DNA of 64,000 bases from Alkaliphilus oremlandii OhILAs (GCF_000018325.1 NC_009922.1:1302001-1366000), one strand, 5' to 3'. Shown: positions 1 to 9,119, counted from the stretch's first letter. Program-made: numbers and translations. The notes: a model not told the origin generated them from the sequence alone.

Positions 1-2
1 AG

Positions 3-158
3 CAGCTCATGGATGAAATATGGGGAATGGATGCTGAAACCGATGAGAGGACCGTGGATGTTCATATCAAGCGACTGAGAGAAAAATTTGGAGATTTTTC
101 GGAGTTTGAAATTATTACGGTTCGTGGCTTAGGATATAAAGCGGAGAAGCTCCTATGA
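3..158 (+). CDS. Response regulator, C-terminal end only (OmpR/PhoB-type winged helix)
   Basis: The window opens inside this gene; 51 codons in the frame starting at base 3 remain. The residues include TVDVHIKRLREKFG and a terminal VRGLGYKAE, which match the recognition helix and C-terminal wing of OmpR/PhoB DNA-binding domains. The receiver domain lies outside the window. Its stop codon overlaps the kinase start (ATGA), so the two genes are translationally coupled as a two-component pair. The target genes cannot be inferred. Confidence 0.9.
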   Translation, partial: QLMDEIWGMDAETDERTVDVHIKRLREKFGDFSEFEIITVRGLGYKAEKLL

Positions 159-1468
159 AAAGTATCAAGACCAAATTAATTTTATTTTTCATATTGCTCA
201 TGTTCCTTTCGGCCAGCTTGTCATCATTCCTTTACACCTTCATACCTTTTAACAATATTCGAGATGAGTTTAAGCTCAATCAGCAGGCCATTGCCATTTC
301 TATACTGGAATTGAGGCAAAAGACAGATTTACCCTTGGCAGATATTATTAAAATGGCCTCTAATTTTATGCATGATGTCAGTGTCATAGAGGATATCCAT
401 AAGATTCAAATAAGTGAAGAAGAGCTTGAAAAGGTACAAAACAGTGAAATTGTTTTTCTTTCTTCTAAGAAGATTCCAGTTTCCACAACGGTGGTAAAGG
501 TGGAGGAGGATTATATGCAAATCAGCCTTCAGCCTCATAATACCATGGTGCAAATTGTCTTTTCACGGATTGGATTCACATTGGTTCTATATGTAGGAAT
601 TGGGGCTTGTTTAATTGCCTTATTCTCTAAAAAGGCAGTTGAAAACATTGTAAAGCTGACATCGGCCGCACGGGAGGTTGCAAAGGGCAATTTTGATGTG
701 CAAATTGAGAATAATAGCAAGGATGAGATTGGACAGCTGACCAAGAATTTCAATACGATGGTCAATGAATTGAAAGGAATTGAATATCTTCGAAAAGACT
801 TCATCAATAGTGTATCCCATGAATTTAAAACGCCCATTGCCTCCATTCAGGGCTTTGCGAAACTTCTACAAAGCGAAGGCTTATCAGAGGAAGAACGACA
901 GGAATATGCCCGTATTATCGTAGAGGAGACAAGTAGACTGTCCCGGCTTTCTTCCAATATCCTAAGATTATCTAAGTTGGAGAACCAAGATATATTTGCA
1001 GAGAAGAAAAAATTTGATTTAGATGAGCAAATCAGAAAAAGTATTTTGTTGCTAGAACCTGAGTGGAATAAAAAGAACATTGAGTTTTGTATCGAGCTGG
1101 ATAAAATTGCGTTTGTAGGTGACGAAGAACTTTTGCAGCAGGTTTGGATTAATTTAATAGGGAACGCAATCAAATTTTCTGAAACGAATGGCAACATCAC
1201 TGTGAAGTTACAACAGCTAGGCAGCTTTGCAAAAGTAAAGATTCGTGATGAAGGAATGGGCATGAGTGAGGATGTACAAACAAGAATCTTTGAAAAGTTT
1301 TATCAAGGAGATAAGGCACATTCCATCTATGGAAATGGACTAGGGCTATCCATTGTAAAAAAAATTGTAGACATCTGCGGTGGAAGAATATTTGTAAAAA
1401 GTGCCTCAGGAAAAGGTACAACCTTTATTGTGGAATTACCTTTAGAAAAAGAAGAAATAAAAAAATGA
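155..1468 (+). CDS. Sensor histidine kinase of a two-component system
   Basis: This 437-residue membrane kinase has a TM helix at about 8-29, an extracytoplasmic sensor region of about 110 residues, and a second TM helix at about 137-157. A HAMP linker follows (about 160-210). The phospho-acceptor H-box SHEFKTP has its histidine at residue 222. The HATPase_c domain carries the N box (NLIGNAIKF), the G1 box (DEGMGMS) and the G2 box (GNGLGLSIVKK). The start overlaps the response regulator stop by four bases. The architecture is complete, and the input signal is not evident because the sensor loop matches no domain I recognise. A terminator follows immediately. Confidence 0.93.
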   Translation: MKSIKTKLILFFILLMFLSASLSSFLYTFIPFNNIRDEFKLNQQAIAISILELRQKTDLPLADIIKMASNFMHDVSVIEDIHKIQISEEELEKVQNSEIVFLSSKKIPVSTTVVKVEEDYMQISLQPHNTMVQIVFSRIGFTLVLYVGIGACLIALFSKKAVENIVKLTSAAREVAKGNFDVQIENNSKDEIGQLTKNFNTMVNELKGIEYLRKDFINSVSHEFKTPIASIQGFAKLLQSEGLSEEERQEYARIIVEETSRLSRLSSNILRLSKLENQDIFAEKKKFDLDEQIRKSILLLEPEWNKKNIEFCIELDKIAFVGDEELLQQVWINLIGNAIKFSETNGNITVKLQQLGSFAKVKIRDEGMGMSEDVQTRIFEKFYQGDKAHSIYGNGLGLSIVKKIVDICGGRIFVKSASGKGTTFIVELPLEKEEIKK

Positions 1469-1493
1469 TATCGATTTCGATATCATTTTTTTT
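1466..1493. terminator. Bidirectional rho-independent terminator
   Basis: The palindrome TGATATCGA/TCGATATCA is followed by eight T on the plus strand and preceded by an A run. It can therefore end both the kinase transcript (plus) and the tRNA-Leu transcript (minus), whose 3' end is two bases away. It overlaps the kinase stop codon. Confidence 0.8.
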
Positions 1494-1494
1494 A

Positions 1495-1577
1495 TGGTGC
1501 CGCTGATGGGAATCGAACCCATATGGTTTCCCGTACGATTTTGAGTCGTATGCGTCTGCCAGTTCCGCCACAGCGAC
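1495..1577 (-). tRNA. tRNA-Leu (anticodon CAA)
   Basis: Read on the minus strand, the 7-bp acceptor stem GTCGCTG/CAGCGGC (one G-T pair) closes a cloverleaf with a long variable arm, a GGTTCGATTCC T-loop and an encoded CCA end. The anticodon loop CTCAAAA gives CAA, which reads UUG leucine codons. The long variable arm is typical of class II tRNAs. The 83-nt length includes CCA. Confidence 0.95.
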
Positions 1578-1596
1578 GTATTTAATTACAGAGTTA

Positions 1597-1626
1597 ATAT
1601 TAACACAGAATATGGATCACTGTCAA
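1597..1626 (-). promoter_or_regulatory. Probable sigma-A promoter of tRNA-Leu(CAA)
   Basis: On the minus strand there is a perfect TTGACA (1621-1626), an 18-bp spacer, and TAATAT as a moderate -10 (1597-1602). It ends 20 bp before the tRNA 5' end, a suitable distance. Confidence 0.55.
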
Positions 1627-1744
1627 TGGTTTTTACTTTATATATCGAAAGATATTCTATGTTTATAAAAATATTGATTGGATATTGCATGATTTTTTGA
1701 TATTGTTATTATGGATAATTCATTCTAAAAAAGATTGATTTTAG

Positions 1745-1769
1745 GGAACAAAATTCTTTTTAATTCGTC
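1745..1769 (+). promoter_or_regulatory. ECF-type promoter, probably autoregulatory
   Basis: GGAAC (1745-1749), a 16-bp spacer and CGTC (1766-1769) match the GAAC/CGT pattern known for ECF sigma factors such as SigW and SigE types. It lies 30 bp upstream of the ECF sigma gene, so autoregulation is the simple reading. Confidence 0.6.
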
Positions 1770-1798
1770 AAATAATAATAGGGAAGGGAGTTGAAACT

Positions 1799-2374
1799 TT
1801 GAGTTTACAGGAGGCCTCCTTAATCGAACAATCAAAGGCAGGAAATATCGATAGTTTTGAGCAATTAATCCTTGCCCACCAAAAGAAAGCTTTTAATATT
1901 GCCTATCGGATTCTAGGAAATCTAGAAGATGCCAATGATGTTACACAAGAAGCTTTATTAAAAGCATATAAAGGAATCAGTAAATTTAATGCTAAAAGCA
2001 GTTTTTCTACCTGGTTATATACCATTGTTACAAATACAAGTATGGATTTTATTCGAAAAAATAGAAAAACTATAGTAACATATCTAGACCGTGAATATGA
2101 GACGGAAGAAGGCAGCTATAAAACACAGGTATATAGCGACCAAGAAACGCCAGAGGAAATTTTAGAGAAAAAGGAAGTACAAAAATTAGTGAATGATGCC
2201 ATCGAGCAGTTAAGTGATGAGCATCGAAAGATTATTGTTTTAAGAGATATTCAGCAATTTTCATATCAGGAGATTGCTCAGATATTAAATTGTTCCGAGG
2301 GAACCGTTAAATCTAGAATAAATAGAGCTAGAAATAACTTGAAGATATTGATTAAAGAAAAGCTGGATGACTGA
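1799..2374 (+). CDS. RNA polymerase sigma factor, ECF (sigma-70) family
   Basis: This 191-residue protein has a region 2 helix (DANDVTQEALLKAYKGI, about 44-60) and the aromatic WLYTIVTN segment of region 2. Its region 4 is a helix-turn-helix (YQEIAQILNCSEGTVKSRI, about 157-175). Length and layout fit SigW-like ECF factors. The start is TTG behind a GGGAAGGGAG ribosome binding site. The downstream anti-sigma gene begins 13 bases after the stop. The upstream ECF-like promoter suggests autoregulation. The regulon cannot be inferred from this window. Confidence 0.93.
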   Translation: MSLQEASLIEQSKAGNIDSFEQLILAHQKKAFNIAYRILGNLEDANDVTQEALLKAYKGISKFNAKSSFSTWLYTIVTNTSMDFIRKNRKTIVTYLDREYETEEGSYKTQVYSDQETPEEILEKKEVQKLVNDAIEQLSDEHRKIIVLRDIQQFSYQEIAQILNCSEGTVKSRINRARNNLKILIKEKLDD

Positions 2375-2387
2375 AGGGAGTGATGGT

Positions 2388-3077
2388 ATGAACTGCAAAG
2401 ACTTTCATTTATATGAGTCCGCTTATATAGATAATATGCTTTCAAATGAAGAAAAGATCGCCTTTGAACACCACATGGCAGCGTGTGAAAGCTGTAGAAC
2501 TTCTTTTAATAATTTAAAGGCAATGATAGAAAGTGTCAATGAGATTGAAGAAATAGAGCTCCCTGAAAACTTTTCTATGGAATTTAGGGAAAAGCTAGTG
2601 CAAGAAAAAAATAGTACAGTAAAAAAGACGGTCTTTAGAAAGAGTAAGTTATTTACAAATATTGCAGCCAGTATATTGATTTGTGTAGCCTCATTTTCTT
2701 TAGTGAATAATAATTTAGTTAACTATAAAATGGCTGAAAATGAAACAAGAGAACAAATCTATATGGAAGAAAACTCAAGACTTAAAAATGCAAGTGAATA
2801 TTCTACAGAACATATAGAGAAAAACAATGAAGCTATACCGCAAAACAAGGCGTTTAGCATTGATATTCAAACAGAAGATGAAATGAATGATGAGGCAGCA
2901 GATAGAAAAAAGGAGAGCCAGTCCAAGGAGGAAGCAGAAATGGCGCCGGTGGAGAGTAACCTCTATAACAATCATGAAGCAAATAGAAAGAATACAATGA
3001 ATTGGGTGTCCATAGGTGCGATTGTGATTGGAATTGGAATGTTGGTTTATAATTTTTTCAAGAATCCTAAAAAATAA
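2388..3077 (+). CDS. Membrane anti-sigma factor with zinc finger (zf-HC2)
   Basis: I place the start at 2388, where ATG follows GAAGGGAG, rather than at the in-frame ATG at 2367 inside the sigma gene. The N terminus has the ZAS/zf-HC2 signature: Cys3, then HHMAACESC with the HxxxCxxC spacing. A first TM helix is at about residues 88-107. A long acidic, low-complexity segment and a second hydrophobic helix at the C terminus (WVSIGAIVIGIGMLVYNFF) follow. Family knowledge predicts that the N domain holds the ECF sigma at the membrane. The second TM helix is unusual for a simple RsiW-type protein. It forms an operon with the sigma gene. Confidence 0.82.
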   Translation: MNCKDFHLYESAYIDNMLSNEEKIAFEHHMAACESCRTSFNNLKAMIESVNEIEEIELPENFSMEFREKLVQEKNSTVKKTVFRKSKLFTNIAASILICVASFSLVNNNLVNYKMAENETREQIYMEENSRLKNASEYSTEHIEKNNEAIPQNKAFSIDIQTEDEMNDEAADRKKESQSKEEAEMAPVESNLYNNHEANRKNTMNWVSIGAIVIGIGMLVYNFFKNPKK

Positions 3078-3091
3078 ATATTTATATTTTT

Positions 3092-3130
3092 ACAGCCTCA
3101 CTCGTATAATAAACCAGTGAGGTTGTTTTG
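3092..3130 (+). terminator. Rho-independent terminator of the sigma/anti-sigma operon
   Basis: Stem CCTCACT/AGTGAGG, extended by four weaker pairs, with a 13-nt loop and a T-rich tail (TTGTTTTG). Confidence 0.75.
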
Positions 3131-3206
3131 TGTTTTATTTTGATTTTACTAACTGCATAATAAATGCTAAAATATTAATAATACCTAAAGAAGGGAGAAA
3201 AAGCCC

Positions 3207-5891
3207 ATGGAAAAACGCATAGTGATTATTGATGGAAATAGTTTAATAAATAGAGCCTTCTATGCTCTTCCGCCTTTAACCAACAAAGAGGGACAGCATA
3301 CCAATGCCATATATGGATTTGTAACGATGCTATTAAAAGTGATGGAGGATTATGCACCCGATTATATCGGTGTAGCTTTTGATAAAAAAGCACCGACCTT
3401 TAGACATAAAGAATATACGGAGTACAAAGCTGGTAGAAAGGGAATGCCACCAGAGCTTGCAGAGCAGCTAGAGCCTTTGAAGCAAGTATTGGATGCTTTG
3501 AATATTTATCGAATCGAATTAGAAGGGTTTGAGGCAGACGATTTAATTGGTACATTGGCGAAGCATTGTGAAGCACAAGGCATTGAAAGTTTAATTGTAA
3601 CAGGGGACAGAGATGCTCTGCAGCTGACATCGGATACAACGAAGGTACTCTTTACGAAAAAAGGAATATCTCAACTGGAAATCTATGATGCAAAAAAGGT
3701 CATGGAGGACTATGAAGTTACGCCTACCCAATTTATCGATTTAAAAGGCCTAATGGGAGATAAATCAGATAATATTCCTGGTGTTCCAGGTGTAGGAGAA
3801 AAAACGGCGATTAAGCTTCTGAAGCAGTTTGAAACCATTGAAAATATGATACAGAATACCAGTGAGATCGCTGCAGATAAACTGAGACAGAAAATAGAAG
3901 AAAATATAGAAATGGCCGTACTCAGTAAAAGATTGGCGACGATTGTTACCAACGTTCCTGTGGAAATGGACTTAGATATTCTTAGAAAGAAAGAGTTTGA
4001 CTACGAAAGACTAATTGAACTATTTAGAATGTATGAATTCAATAGTTTGATCCCTCGTATTAAGAAAAATATGGAGCAAACACAGGAAATTAGCACAGCG
4101 AATCTAGGCAATCGTGAAAATATTGTTGCCATCAAGGATACAGATGCTCTAAAAAAAGCACTGGAAGAAATAAGAGAACAAGGGCAAATGGTTCTCAAAA
4201 CAATTACAGAGGAAAATAATATTGTAACAGACAGAATCGTTGCATTGGCTATGACTACTACGGGAGAGATTCAATACTACATTGAGTTTAAGGATTTTAA
4301 AGAATCTGATATTATAAGTCCTTTAAAAGACATTTTAGAGGATGAACATATTCGAATCATCGGTCATGATTTGAAAAAGGAAATCATCCATTTCTATCCC
4401 TATGAGATTCATATTGCAAATTTATATTTCGATACCATGGTGGGAGAATACTTATTGAACCCAGCAAAGTCAAGTTATCTTCTCAAGGATTTAGCTTTAG
4501 AGTACTTAGGTGAAGAAATTATCGATGAGGAAAAAATCGTAGGAAAAGGTAAAAATCAGCTATCCCTATGGGCTGCACCAGAGAATGAGGTGAAGGCCTT
4601 ACTTTGTAATCATGTAAAGGTGATTGCAGAGCTTGCAAAATATATACAAGAAAAAATAGAAGATCAGGGGATACATAAGCTTTATTATGAGGTGGAACTT
4701 CCTTTAGTAGAAGTTCTAGCGTCCATGGAGTTTTTGGGAATTAAGGTGGATCGAAACATGCTATTGGCGCTGGAGGTGGAATTTAAAGAAATCATAGACA
4801 AACTAACCAGTGAAATTTACTCTTTAGCAGGGATATCATTTAACATCAACTCGCCAAAACAGCTGGGAGAAGTTTTGTTTGAAAAACTGGGATTACCGCC
4901 GACAAAGAAAACGAAAACAGGATATTCTACCAATGCGGATGTCCTTGAAAAACTACAGGACCAGCATGAGATTATACCGAAAATATCAGAATATCGTCAG
5001 GTTACAAAGCTAAAAACTACTTATGTAGATGGGCTTCTTAGTATTATTAATCCAGTGACAAATCGCATCCATTCTAGTTTTAATCAGACTGTTACAGCTA
5101 CAGGCAGAATCTCAAGCACGGAGCCAAATCTTCAAAATATTCCTGTACGTCTGGAAATGGGTAGGAGACTTCGCAAGGTATTCATATCGAAGGAAGGACA
5201 TGAATTTATCGATGCGGATTATTCTCAAATTGAGCTTAGAGTCCTTGCGCATATTGCAAAAGATGATAATTTAATCGATGCTTTTATTAAAAACCAAGAC
5301 ATTCATACGAGAACGGCATCTGAAATATTTGAAGTGCCTATGGAGGAAGTAACATCCTTGATGAGGGGCGATGCAAAGGCGGTCAACTTCGGTATCGTCT
5401 ATGGTATTAGTGATTTTGGTCTATCGCAAAATTTAAATATTCCAGTATCCAAGGCAAAAAAATATATTGAAAGCTATTTTGAGAAGTATCCTTCCATTAA
5501 GGAATATATGCACAATATTGTAGAGGAAGGAAAAGAGAAAGGTTACGTTGTAACCTTATTGAATAGAAGGAGATATCTACCAGAATTAAAGTCTTCAAAC
5601 TTTAATATTCGCAGCTTTGGTGAGCGTATTGCTATGAATACACCAATCCAAGGAAGTGCGGCGGATATTATAAAGATCGCTATGATTGCAGTATACAATA
5701 GACTGAAAGCGGAAAATTATGATGCAAAATTAATTCTTCAGGTTCATGACGAATTAATCATCGAATGTCCTGAAAATGAGATAGAGGAAGTGTCGAAAAT
5801 TCTAAAAGAGTCTATGGAGAATGCCATAGAGATGGTAGTGCCTTTAAAGGTAGATTTGTCGTATGCAAACAATTGGTATGATGCGAAGTAA
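3207..5891 (+). CDS. polA: DNA polymerase I
   Basis: This 894-residue protein has an N-terminal 5'-nuclease domain (about 1-290; VIIDGNSLINRAFYAL, DRDALQL, GDKSDNIPGVPGVGEKTA) and a C-terminal family A polymerase. Motif A is DADYSQIELR (about 668), motif B is RGDAKAVNFGIVYG (about 720) and motif C is LQVHDELIIE (about 845). The middle 3'-5' exonuclease domain lacks the DxE of exo I and the YxxxD of exo III, as in Bacillus Pol I, so proofreading is probably absent. It acts in Okazaki fragment processing and gap repair. coaE follows after 16 bases. Confidence 0.97.
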   Translation: MEKRIVIIDGNSLINRAFYALPPLTNKEGQHTNAIYGFVTMLLKVMEDYAPDYIGVAFDKKAPTFRHKEYTEYKAGRKGMPPELAEQLEPLKQVLDALNIYRIELEGFEADDLIGTLAKHCEAQGIESLIVTGDRDALQLTSDTTKVLFTKKGISQLEIYDAKKVMEDYEVTPTQFIDLKGLMGDKSDNIPGVPGVGEKTAIKLLKQFETIENMIQNTSEIAADKLRQKIEENIEMAVLSKRLATIVTNVPVEMDLDILRKKEFDYERLIELFRMYEFNSLIPRIKKNMEQTQEISTANLGNRENIVAIKDTDALKKALEEIREQGQMVLKTITEENNIVTDRIVALAMTTTGEIQYYIEFKDFKESDIISPLKDILEDEHIRIIGHDLKKEIIHFYPYEIHIANLYFDTMVGEYLLNPAKSSYLLKDLALEYLGEEIIDEEKIVGKGKNQLSLWAAPENEVKALLCNHVKVIAELAKYIQEKIEDQGIHKLYYEVELPLVEVLASMEFLGIKVDRNMLLALEVEFKEIIDKLTSEIYSLAGISFNINSPKQLGEVLFEKLGLPPTKKTKTGYSTNADVLEKLQDQHEIIPKISEYRQVTKLKTTYVDGLLSIINPVTNRIHSSFNQTVTATGRISSTEPNLQNIPVRLEMGRRLRKVFISKEGHEFIDADYSQIELRVLAHIAKDDNLIDAFIKNQDIHTRTASEIFEVPMEEVTSLMRGDAKAVNFGIVYGISDFGLSQNLNIPVSKAKKYIESYFEKYPSIKEYMHNIVEEGKEKGYVVTLLNRRRYLPELKSSNFNIRSFGERIAMNTPIQGSAADIIKIAMIAVYNRLKAENYDAKLILQVHDELIIECPENEIEEVSKILKESMENAIEMVVPLKVDLSYANNWYDAK

Positions 5892-5907
5892 GATGGGAAG
5901 TGATTCT

Positions 5908-6504
5908 ATGGTAAGAACCATAGGGCTAACAGGTGGCATTGCTAGCGGTAAAAGCACAGCCTCCAGCATATTAAAAAAATTTGGTGCATCCATTATAGAT
6001 GCAGATAAAATTGCGAGGAAGGTCGTAGAGAAGGGAAAGCCTGCTTTAAAAGAAATTGTAGAATTCTTTGGAGCAGACCTATTACTTGAAGATGGAACTT
6101 TGGATAGAAAAAAATTAGGTACCCTAGTTTTTAATGATTCGATCCTCTTAGAGGAATTAAATAGGATTACACATCCTCATATCTATCAAGAAATTATAGA
6201 TGAGATAAATTGGTATAAAAAAACAGATCATAATCATGTTATAATATTAGATGCTGCTCTATTGATTGAAATGAAATTAATGGATTTAGTGGAAGAAGTA
6301 TGGCTTATTTCTGTGCCTGAGGAAATTCAATTAGCTCGGCTAATGGAAAGAGAAAACATTTCATTAGAGGATGCAAAAAAACGAGTGAAGGCACAGATGG
6401 CTCTTGAAGAAAAAAAACAATATGCCCATAGAATTATAGACAATTCAAAGGATGTAGTTTATTTAAAATCACAGTTGGAAGAAATTTGGAATCGGTTAAT
6501 TTAA
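5908..6504 (+). CDS. coaE: Dephospho-CoA kinase
   Basis: CoaE makes the last step of coenzyme A synthesis, phosphorylating the ribose 3'-OH of dephospho-CoA. The N-terminal P-loop GLTGGIASGKST (residues 5-16) and the DADKIARKVVEKG segment are typical, and 198 residues fits the family. The start chosen is 5908, with GGGAAGTG upstream; longer in-frame starts reach into polA. The polA-coaE pairing is common in Firmicutes. The gene ends 23 bases before the transglycosylase start. Confidence 0.94.
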   Translation: MVRTIGLTGGIASGKSTASSILKKFGASIIDADKIARKVVEKGKPALKEIVEFFGADLLLEDGTLDRKKLGTLVFNDSILLEELNRITHPHIYQEIIDEINWYKKTDHNHVIILDAALLIEMKLMDLVEEVWLISVPEEIQLARLMERENISLEDAKKRVKAQMALEEKKQYAHRIIDNSKDVVYLKSQLEEIWNRLI

Positions 6505-6527
6505 AGGATTTTGGGGTGATTGTTAGA

Positions 6528-7097
6528 ATGATATTTTTAGGTAAAGGTTGTTTGAGATTCTTTTTGTTTGTGATCCTCATGTTGGTGATAATATTTGTTG
6601 GACTTAAAAATATAAATTGGATTTTTGAGACAATATACCCTATTCATTATGCAGATTTAGTGAAAAAATATGCGGAGGAATATGATGTGGATCCTTATTT
6701 GATTGTGTCTATAATGAAAAATGAAAGTAAGTTTGATCCCAAAGCGGTATCGAAGAAGGATGCAAAAGGATTGATGCAAATTGCACCCATCACTGGACAA
6801 TGGGCTTCTGAAAAACTGAACATTGCTAACTACTCTGAGGATATGCTTTTTGACCCAGAGCTCAATATAAGGATTGGCACATGGTACTTAAATGTTTTAA
6901 AAAATGAGTTTGGAGACAATCTGGAGGTCATTATCGCTGGCTATAATGCCGGCAATGGAAACGTAAAAAAATGGTTAAATAATCCAGAGTATAGCGCTGA
7001 TGGCAAAACATTGAACCATATTCCATTTAGCGAAACGAGAATTTACCAAAAGAAAGTATTAAGAGATTATAAAATTTATAAAAAAATCTATCAATAG
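6528..7097 (+). CDS. Soluble-lytic-transglycosylase-like (SLT) protein
   Basis: The protein has 189 residues and an N-terminal membrane anchor (about 12-30). A Slt70-type catalytic domain follows, with IMKNESKFDPKAVSKKDAKG (catalytic Glu at about 66), GLMQI, and AGYNAGNG at about 138. Such enzymes cleave the MurNAc-GlcNAc bond of peptidoglycan to give 1,6-anhydro ends. I start it at 6528, behind GGGGTGAT, rather than at the ATG inside coaE. It is anchored outside the membrane, probably for local wall opening. A lytic transglycosylase next to coaE is a recurrent clostridial arrangement, to my memory. Confidence 0.88.
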   Translation: MIFLGKGCLRFFLFVILMLVIIFVGLKNINWIFETIYPIHYADLVKKYAEEYDVDPYLIVSIMKNESKFDPKAVSKKDAKGLMQIAPITGQWASEKLNIANYSEDMLFDPELNIRIGTWYLNVLKNEFGDNLEVIIAGYNAGNGNVKKWLNNPEYSADGKTLNHIPFSETRIYQKKVLRDYKIYKKIYQ

Positions 7098-7143
7098 GAT
7101 CTGTAACATAACGAAGAAGCTCTATCATTGAAGGGGGATCAGA

Positions 7144-8778
7144 GTGAAAACTTTGAAGTATATCAGTATTTTTTTAGTTGCTTTATTTATCTTTACTTCT
7201 TGTAGTCCGGATATGGATATACAGCAGCAGGATGAAGGTGTAGAAATAGAGGTGGTGGAGGAGACACCTTCCGAAGGAGGGACCTTAGTTCTATCCAGCA
7301 CTAGATTTAAAACATTAAATCCCGTATTTAATCGAAATGAAAATTTATTTCAGATCCATCATCTAATATATGAAAGCCTCGTTACATTTAATGAGGATAT
7401 GACTGTAAAGCCTTTGCTGGCAGAAAAATGGAGCTTTAATAATGGAGAAAAATCAGTAGATTTTACTTTGAAGGATGGCGTCTATTGGCATGATGGAGAA
7501 AAGCTGACATCCGATGATGTCGTCTTTACCTTCAATACGATTAAAGGCAATATTAAAGGTGTATCCAGTAATTCATTGTACAGACAATCCTTAGAGCCTG
7601 TAATGAATATGGTGAAGGTGGACGAAAGGACAGTACGAGCTACTTTTTCTAAGCAAATTGGGAATGCCTTAGAGATCATGACGTTTCCAATCCTGCCAGA
7701 GCATGTTTATTCAGGCAATAATAGTAAGCATTTAGATTCCGGGGAATTCATTGCACCTGGTACCGGTCCCTATAAATTAATGGCCTATGAGAATATGAGA
7801 AATATGGATTTAAGCCGCAATGAACAGTATTGGGGCAAAAAGCCTTATATAGAAAATGTTCAAGTTATTATTGTACCAGATGACGAAGCGCAGCGATCTT
7901 TGTTTGAAAATGGAGAAATCGATGTGATTTATCCCAATATTGTAGATTGGGAAAAATATGCAGATGAGAAAAAAACAAACTCATTTGAATTTGTTATGCC
8001 CAACTATGAATTTCTGGGAGTCAATTTTAGAACCAATATTTTGCAAAATATTAGCATTAGAAGAGCCATTGCCTACACCATAGATAGAGAAAGAATTGCT
8101 ACCAATATTTATTTAGGTCATGGAACTATAGTGGATTTTCCGATCATGCCGAATTCATGGCTATACGACCATAGTAAAATACGCTTTGGCTTAAATACGA
8201 CTTTAGCGGATCAGCTCTTAGAGCAAGCAGGGTATACACTTAAGGAAAATGCTGAATTTAGAACAAATGAGGCTGGAGATATTCTGCGAATAAGACTGAT
8301 AACCAACGCAGATAATCCATTGAGGGAGCAGACTGCAATTTTTATCCAAGAGGATTTGAAAAAGGTCGGTATAAAATTAGAGGTTGAATTTTTGGAAAAG
8401 GAAGAATATCAAAAACAGATGTATTTGAATACTTACGATTTATTCCTTGGTGGATGGGAGCTATCTTATATTCCAGACCTCACCTTTGCCTTCCATTCCT
8501 CTAAAATAGGCGGTACGAATTTTATTGGATATAACAACGAAGAGTTGAATACACTCCTTGCTGAATCTTTAGAGAATGGTGATTCTACACGGAAGAAGGA
8601 AAAATTTAGTGCTCTTGAAGAGCAATTGACTACGGAGGTACCCTATATTAGCTTATTTTTCAGAAATGGTGCCATCATAGTAAAAGATAAAATAAAAGGG
8701 GATTTAAAGCCCCAAAGCTATAATATCTTTTCGAACATAGAGGACTGGTTTATCAATGTAAAGGAAGCCAGCAAATAA
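7144..8778 (+). CDS. ABC transporter substrate-binding lipoprotein, peptide/nickel family (SBP_bac_5)
   Basis: A 544-residue exported protein with a GTG start. The signal peptide ends in a lipobox (FTSC, Cys20), and an acidic linker follows. The SBP family 5 core shows TLNPVFNRNENLF, LAEKWSFNNGEKSVDFTLKDG and GTGPYKLMAYE. It should deliver oligopeptides or a similar ligand to an ABC importer. No permease or ATPase gene lies nearby, so it is either an orphan binding protein or serves a transporter encoded elsewhere. It follows the transglycosylase by 46 bases and may be cotranscribed with polA-coaE. Confidence 0.9.
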   Translation: MKTLKYISIFLVALFIFTSCSPDMDIQQQDEGVEIEVVEETPSEGGTLVLSSTRFKTLNPVFNRNENLFQIHHLIYESLVTFNEDMTVKPLLAEKWSFNNGEKSVDFTLKDGVYWHDGEKLTSDDVVFTFNTIKGNIKGVSSNSLYRQSLEPVMNMVKVDERTVRATFSKQIGNALEIMTFPILPEHVYSGNNSKHLDSGEFIAPGTGPYKLMAYENMRNMDLSRNEQYWGKKPYIENVQVIIVPDDEAQRSLFENGEIDVIYPNIVDWEKYADEKKTNSFEFVMPNYEFLGVNFRTNILQNISIRRAIAYTIDRERIATNIYLGHGTIVDFPIMPNSWLYDHSKIRFGLNTTLADQLLEQAGYTLKENAEFRTNEAGDILRIRLITNADNPLREQTAIFIQEDLKKVGIKLEVEFLEKEEYQKQMYLNTYDLFLGGWELSYIPDLTFAFHSSKIGGTNFIGYNNEELNTLLAESLENGDSTRKKEKFSALEEQLTTEVPYISLFFRNGAIIVKDKIKGDLKPQSYNIFSNIEDWFINVKEASK

Positions 8779-8793
8779 ACTGAGATTCCATTG

Positions 8794-8816
8794 AGCAGGA
8801 GCTCGAAACTCCTGCT
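8794..8816 (+). other. Short hairpin after the binding-protein gene
   Basis: Perfect 8-bp arms AGCAGGAG/CTCCTGCT around a 7-nt loop, without a T tract. It may protect the mRNA 3' end or be a weak terminator. Confidence 0.4.
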
Positions 8817-8886
8817 GAAGGATCTACTCTAGATCGATGATTCGTATAAATTTATAAATTTTAGACAGCTACTGTGCTCTTATTTA

Positions 8887-8915
8887 TTGACATATAAAAG
8901 CAAAGGACTTATAAT
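8887..8915 (+). promoter_or_regulatory. Consensus sigma-A promoter of tRNA-Leu(GAG)
   Basis: Perfect TTGACA (8887-8892), 17-bp spacer, perfect TATAAT (8910-8915), 17 bp before the tRNA. This is the strongest canonical promoter in the window, as expected for a stable RNA gene. Confidence 0.9.
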
Positions 8916-8932
8916 GATATAGTAATATTTTT

Positions 8933-9018
8933 GCGGATGTGGTGGAACGGCAGACACGCTATCTTGAGGGGGTAGTACTCGAATGGGTGTGCGGGTTCAA
9001 ATCCCGCCATCCGCACCA
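8933..9018 (+). tRNA. tRNA-Leu (anticodon GAG)
   Basis: Acceptor stem GCGGATG/CATCCGC, a long variable arm, T-loop GGTTCAAATCC and an encoded CCA. The anticodon stem CTATC/GGTAG closes the loop TTGAGGG, giving anticodon GAG for CUC and CUU. Length 86 nt. It is a single-gene transcript between a consensus promoter and a strong terminator. Confidence 0.96.
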
Positions 9019-9022
9019 AATT

Positions 9023-9069
9023 AAAGTCATGTATGAGAGCTAAACTCATATATGACTTTGCTTTTTTTC
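9023..9069 (+). terminator. Rho-independent terminator of tRNA-Leu(GAG)
   Basis: A 15-bp stem (AAAGTCATGTATGAG with its complement, one G-T pair), 7-nt loop and CTTTTTTT tail, starting five bases after the tRNA CCA. Confidence 0.9.
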
Positions 9070-9119
9070 TGTGATAAAATAAACGAAGGACTATGGATCT
9101 TTTATTTGGAGAGGAGCTT

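Noticed and set aside
847..1263. Minus-strand 138-codon open frame
   Set aside because: Shadow of the histidine kinase catalytic region with no start signal.
3207..5891. Active proofreading domain in Pol I
   Set aside because: The exo I (DxE) and exo III (YxxxD) residues are not present in the middle domain.
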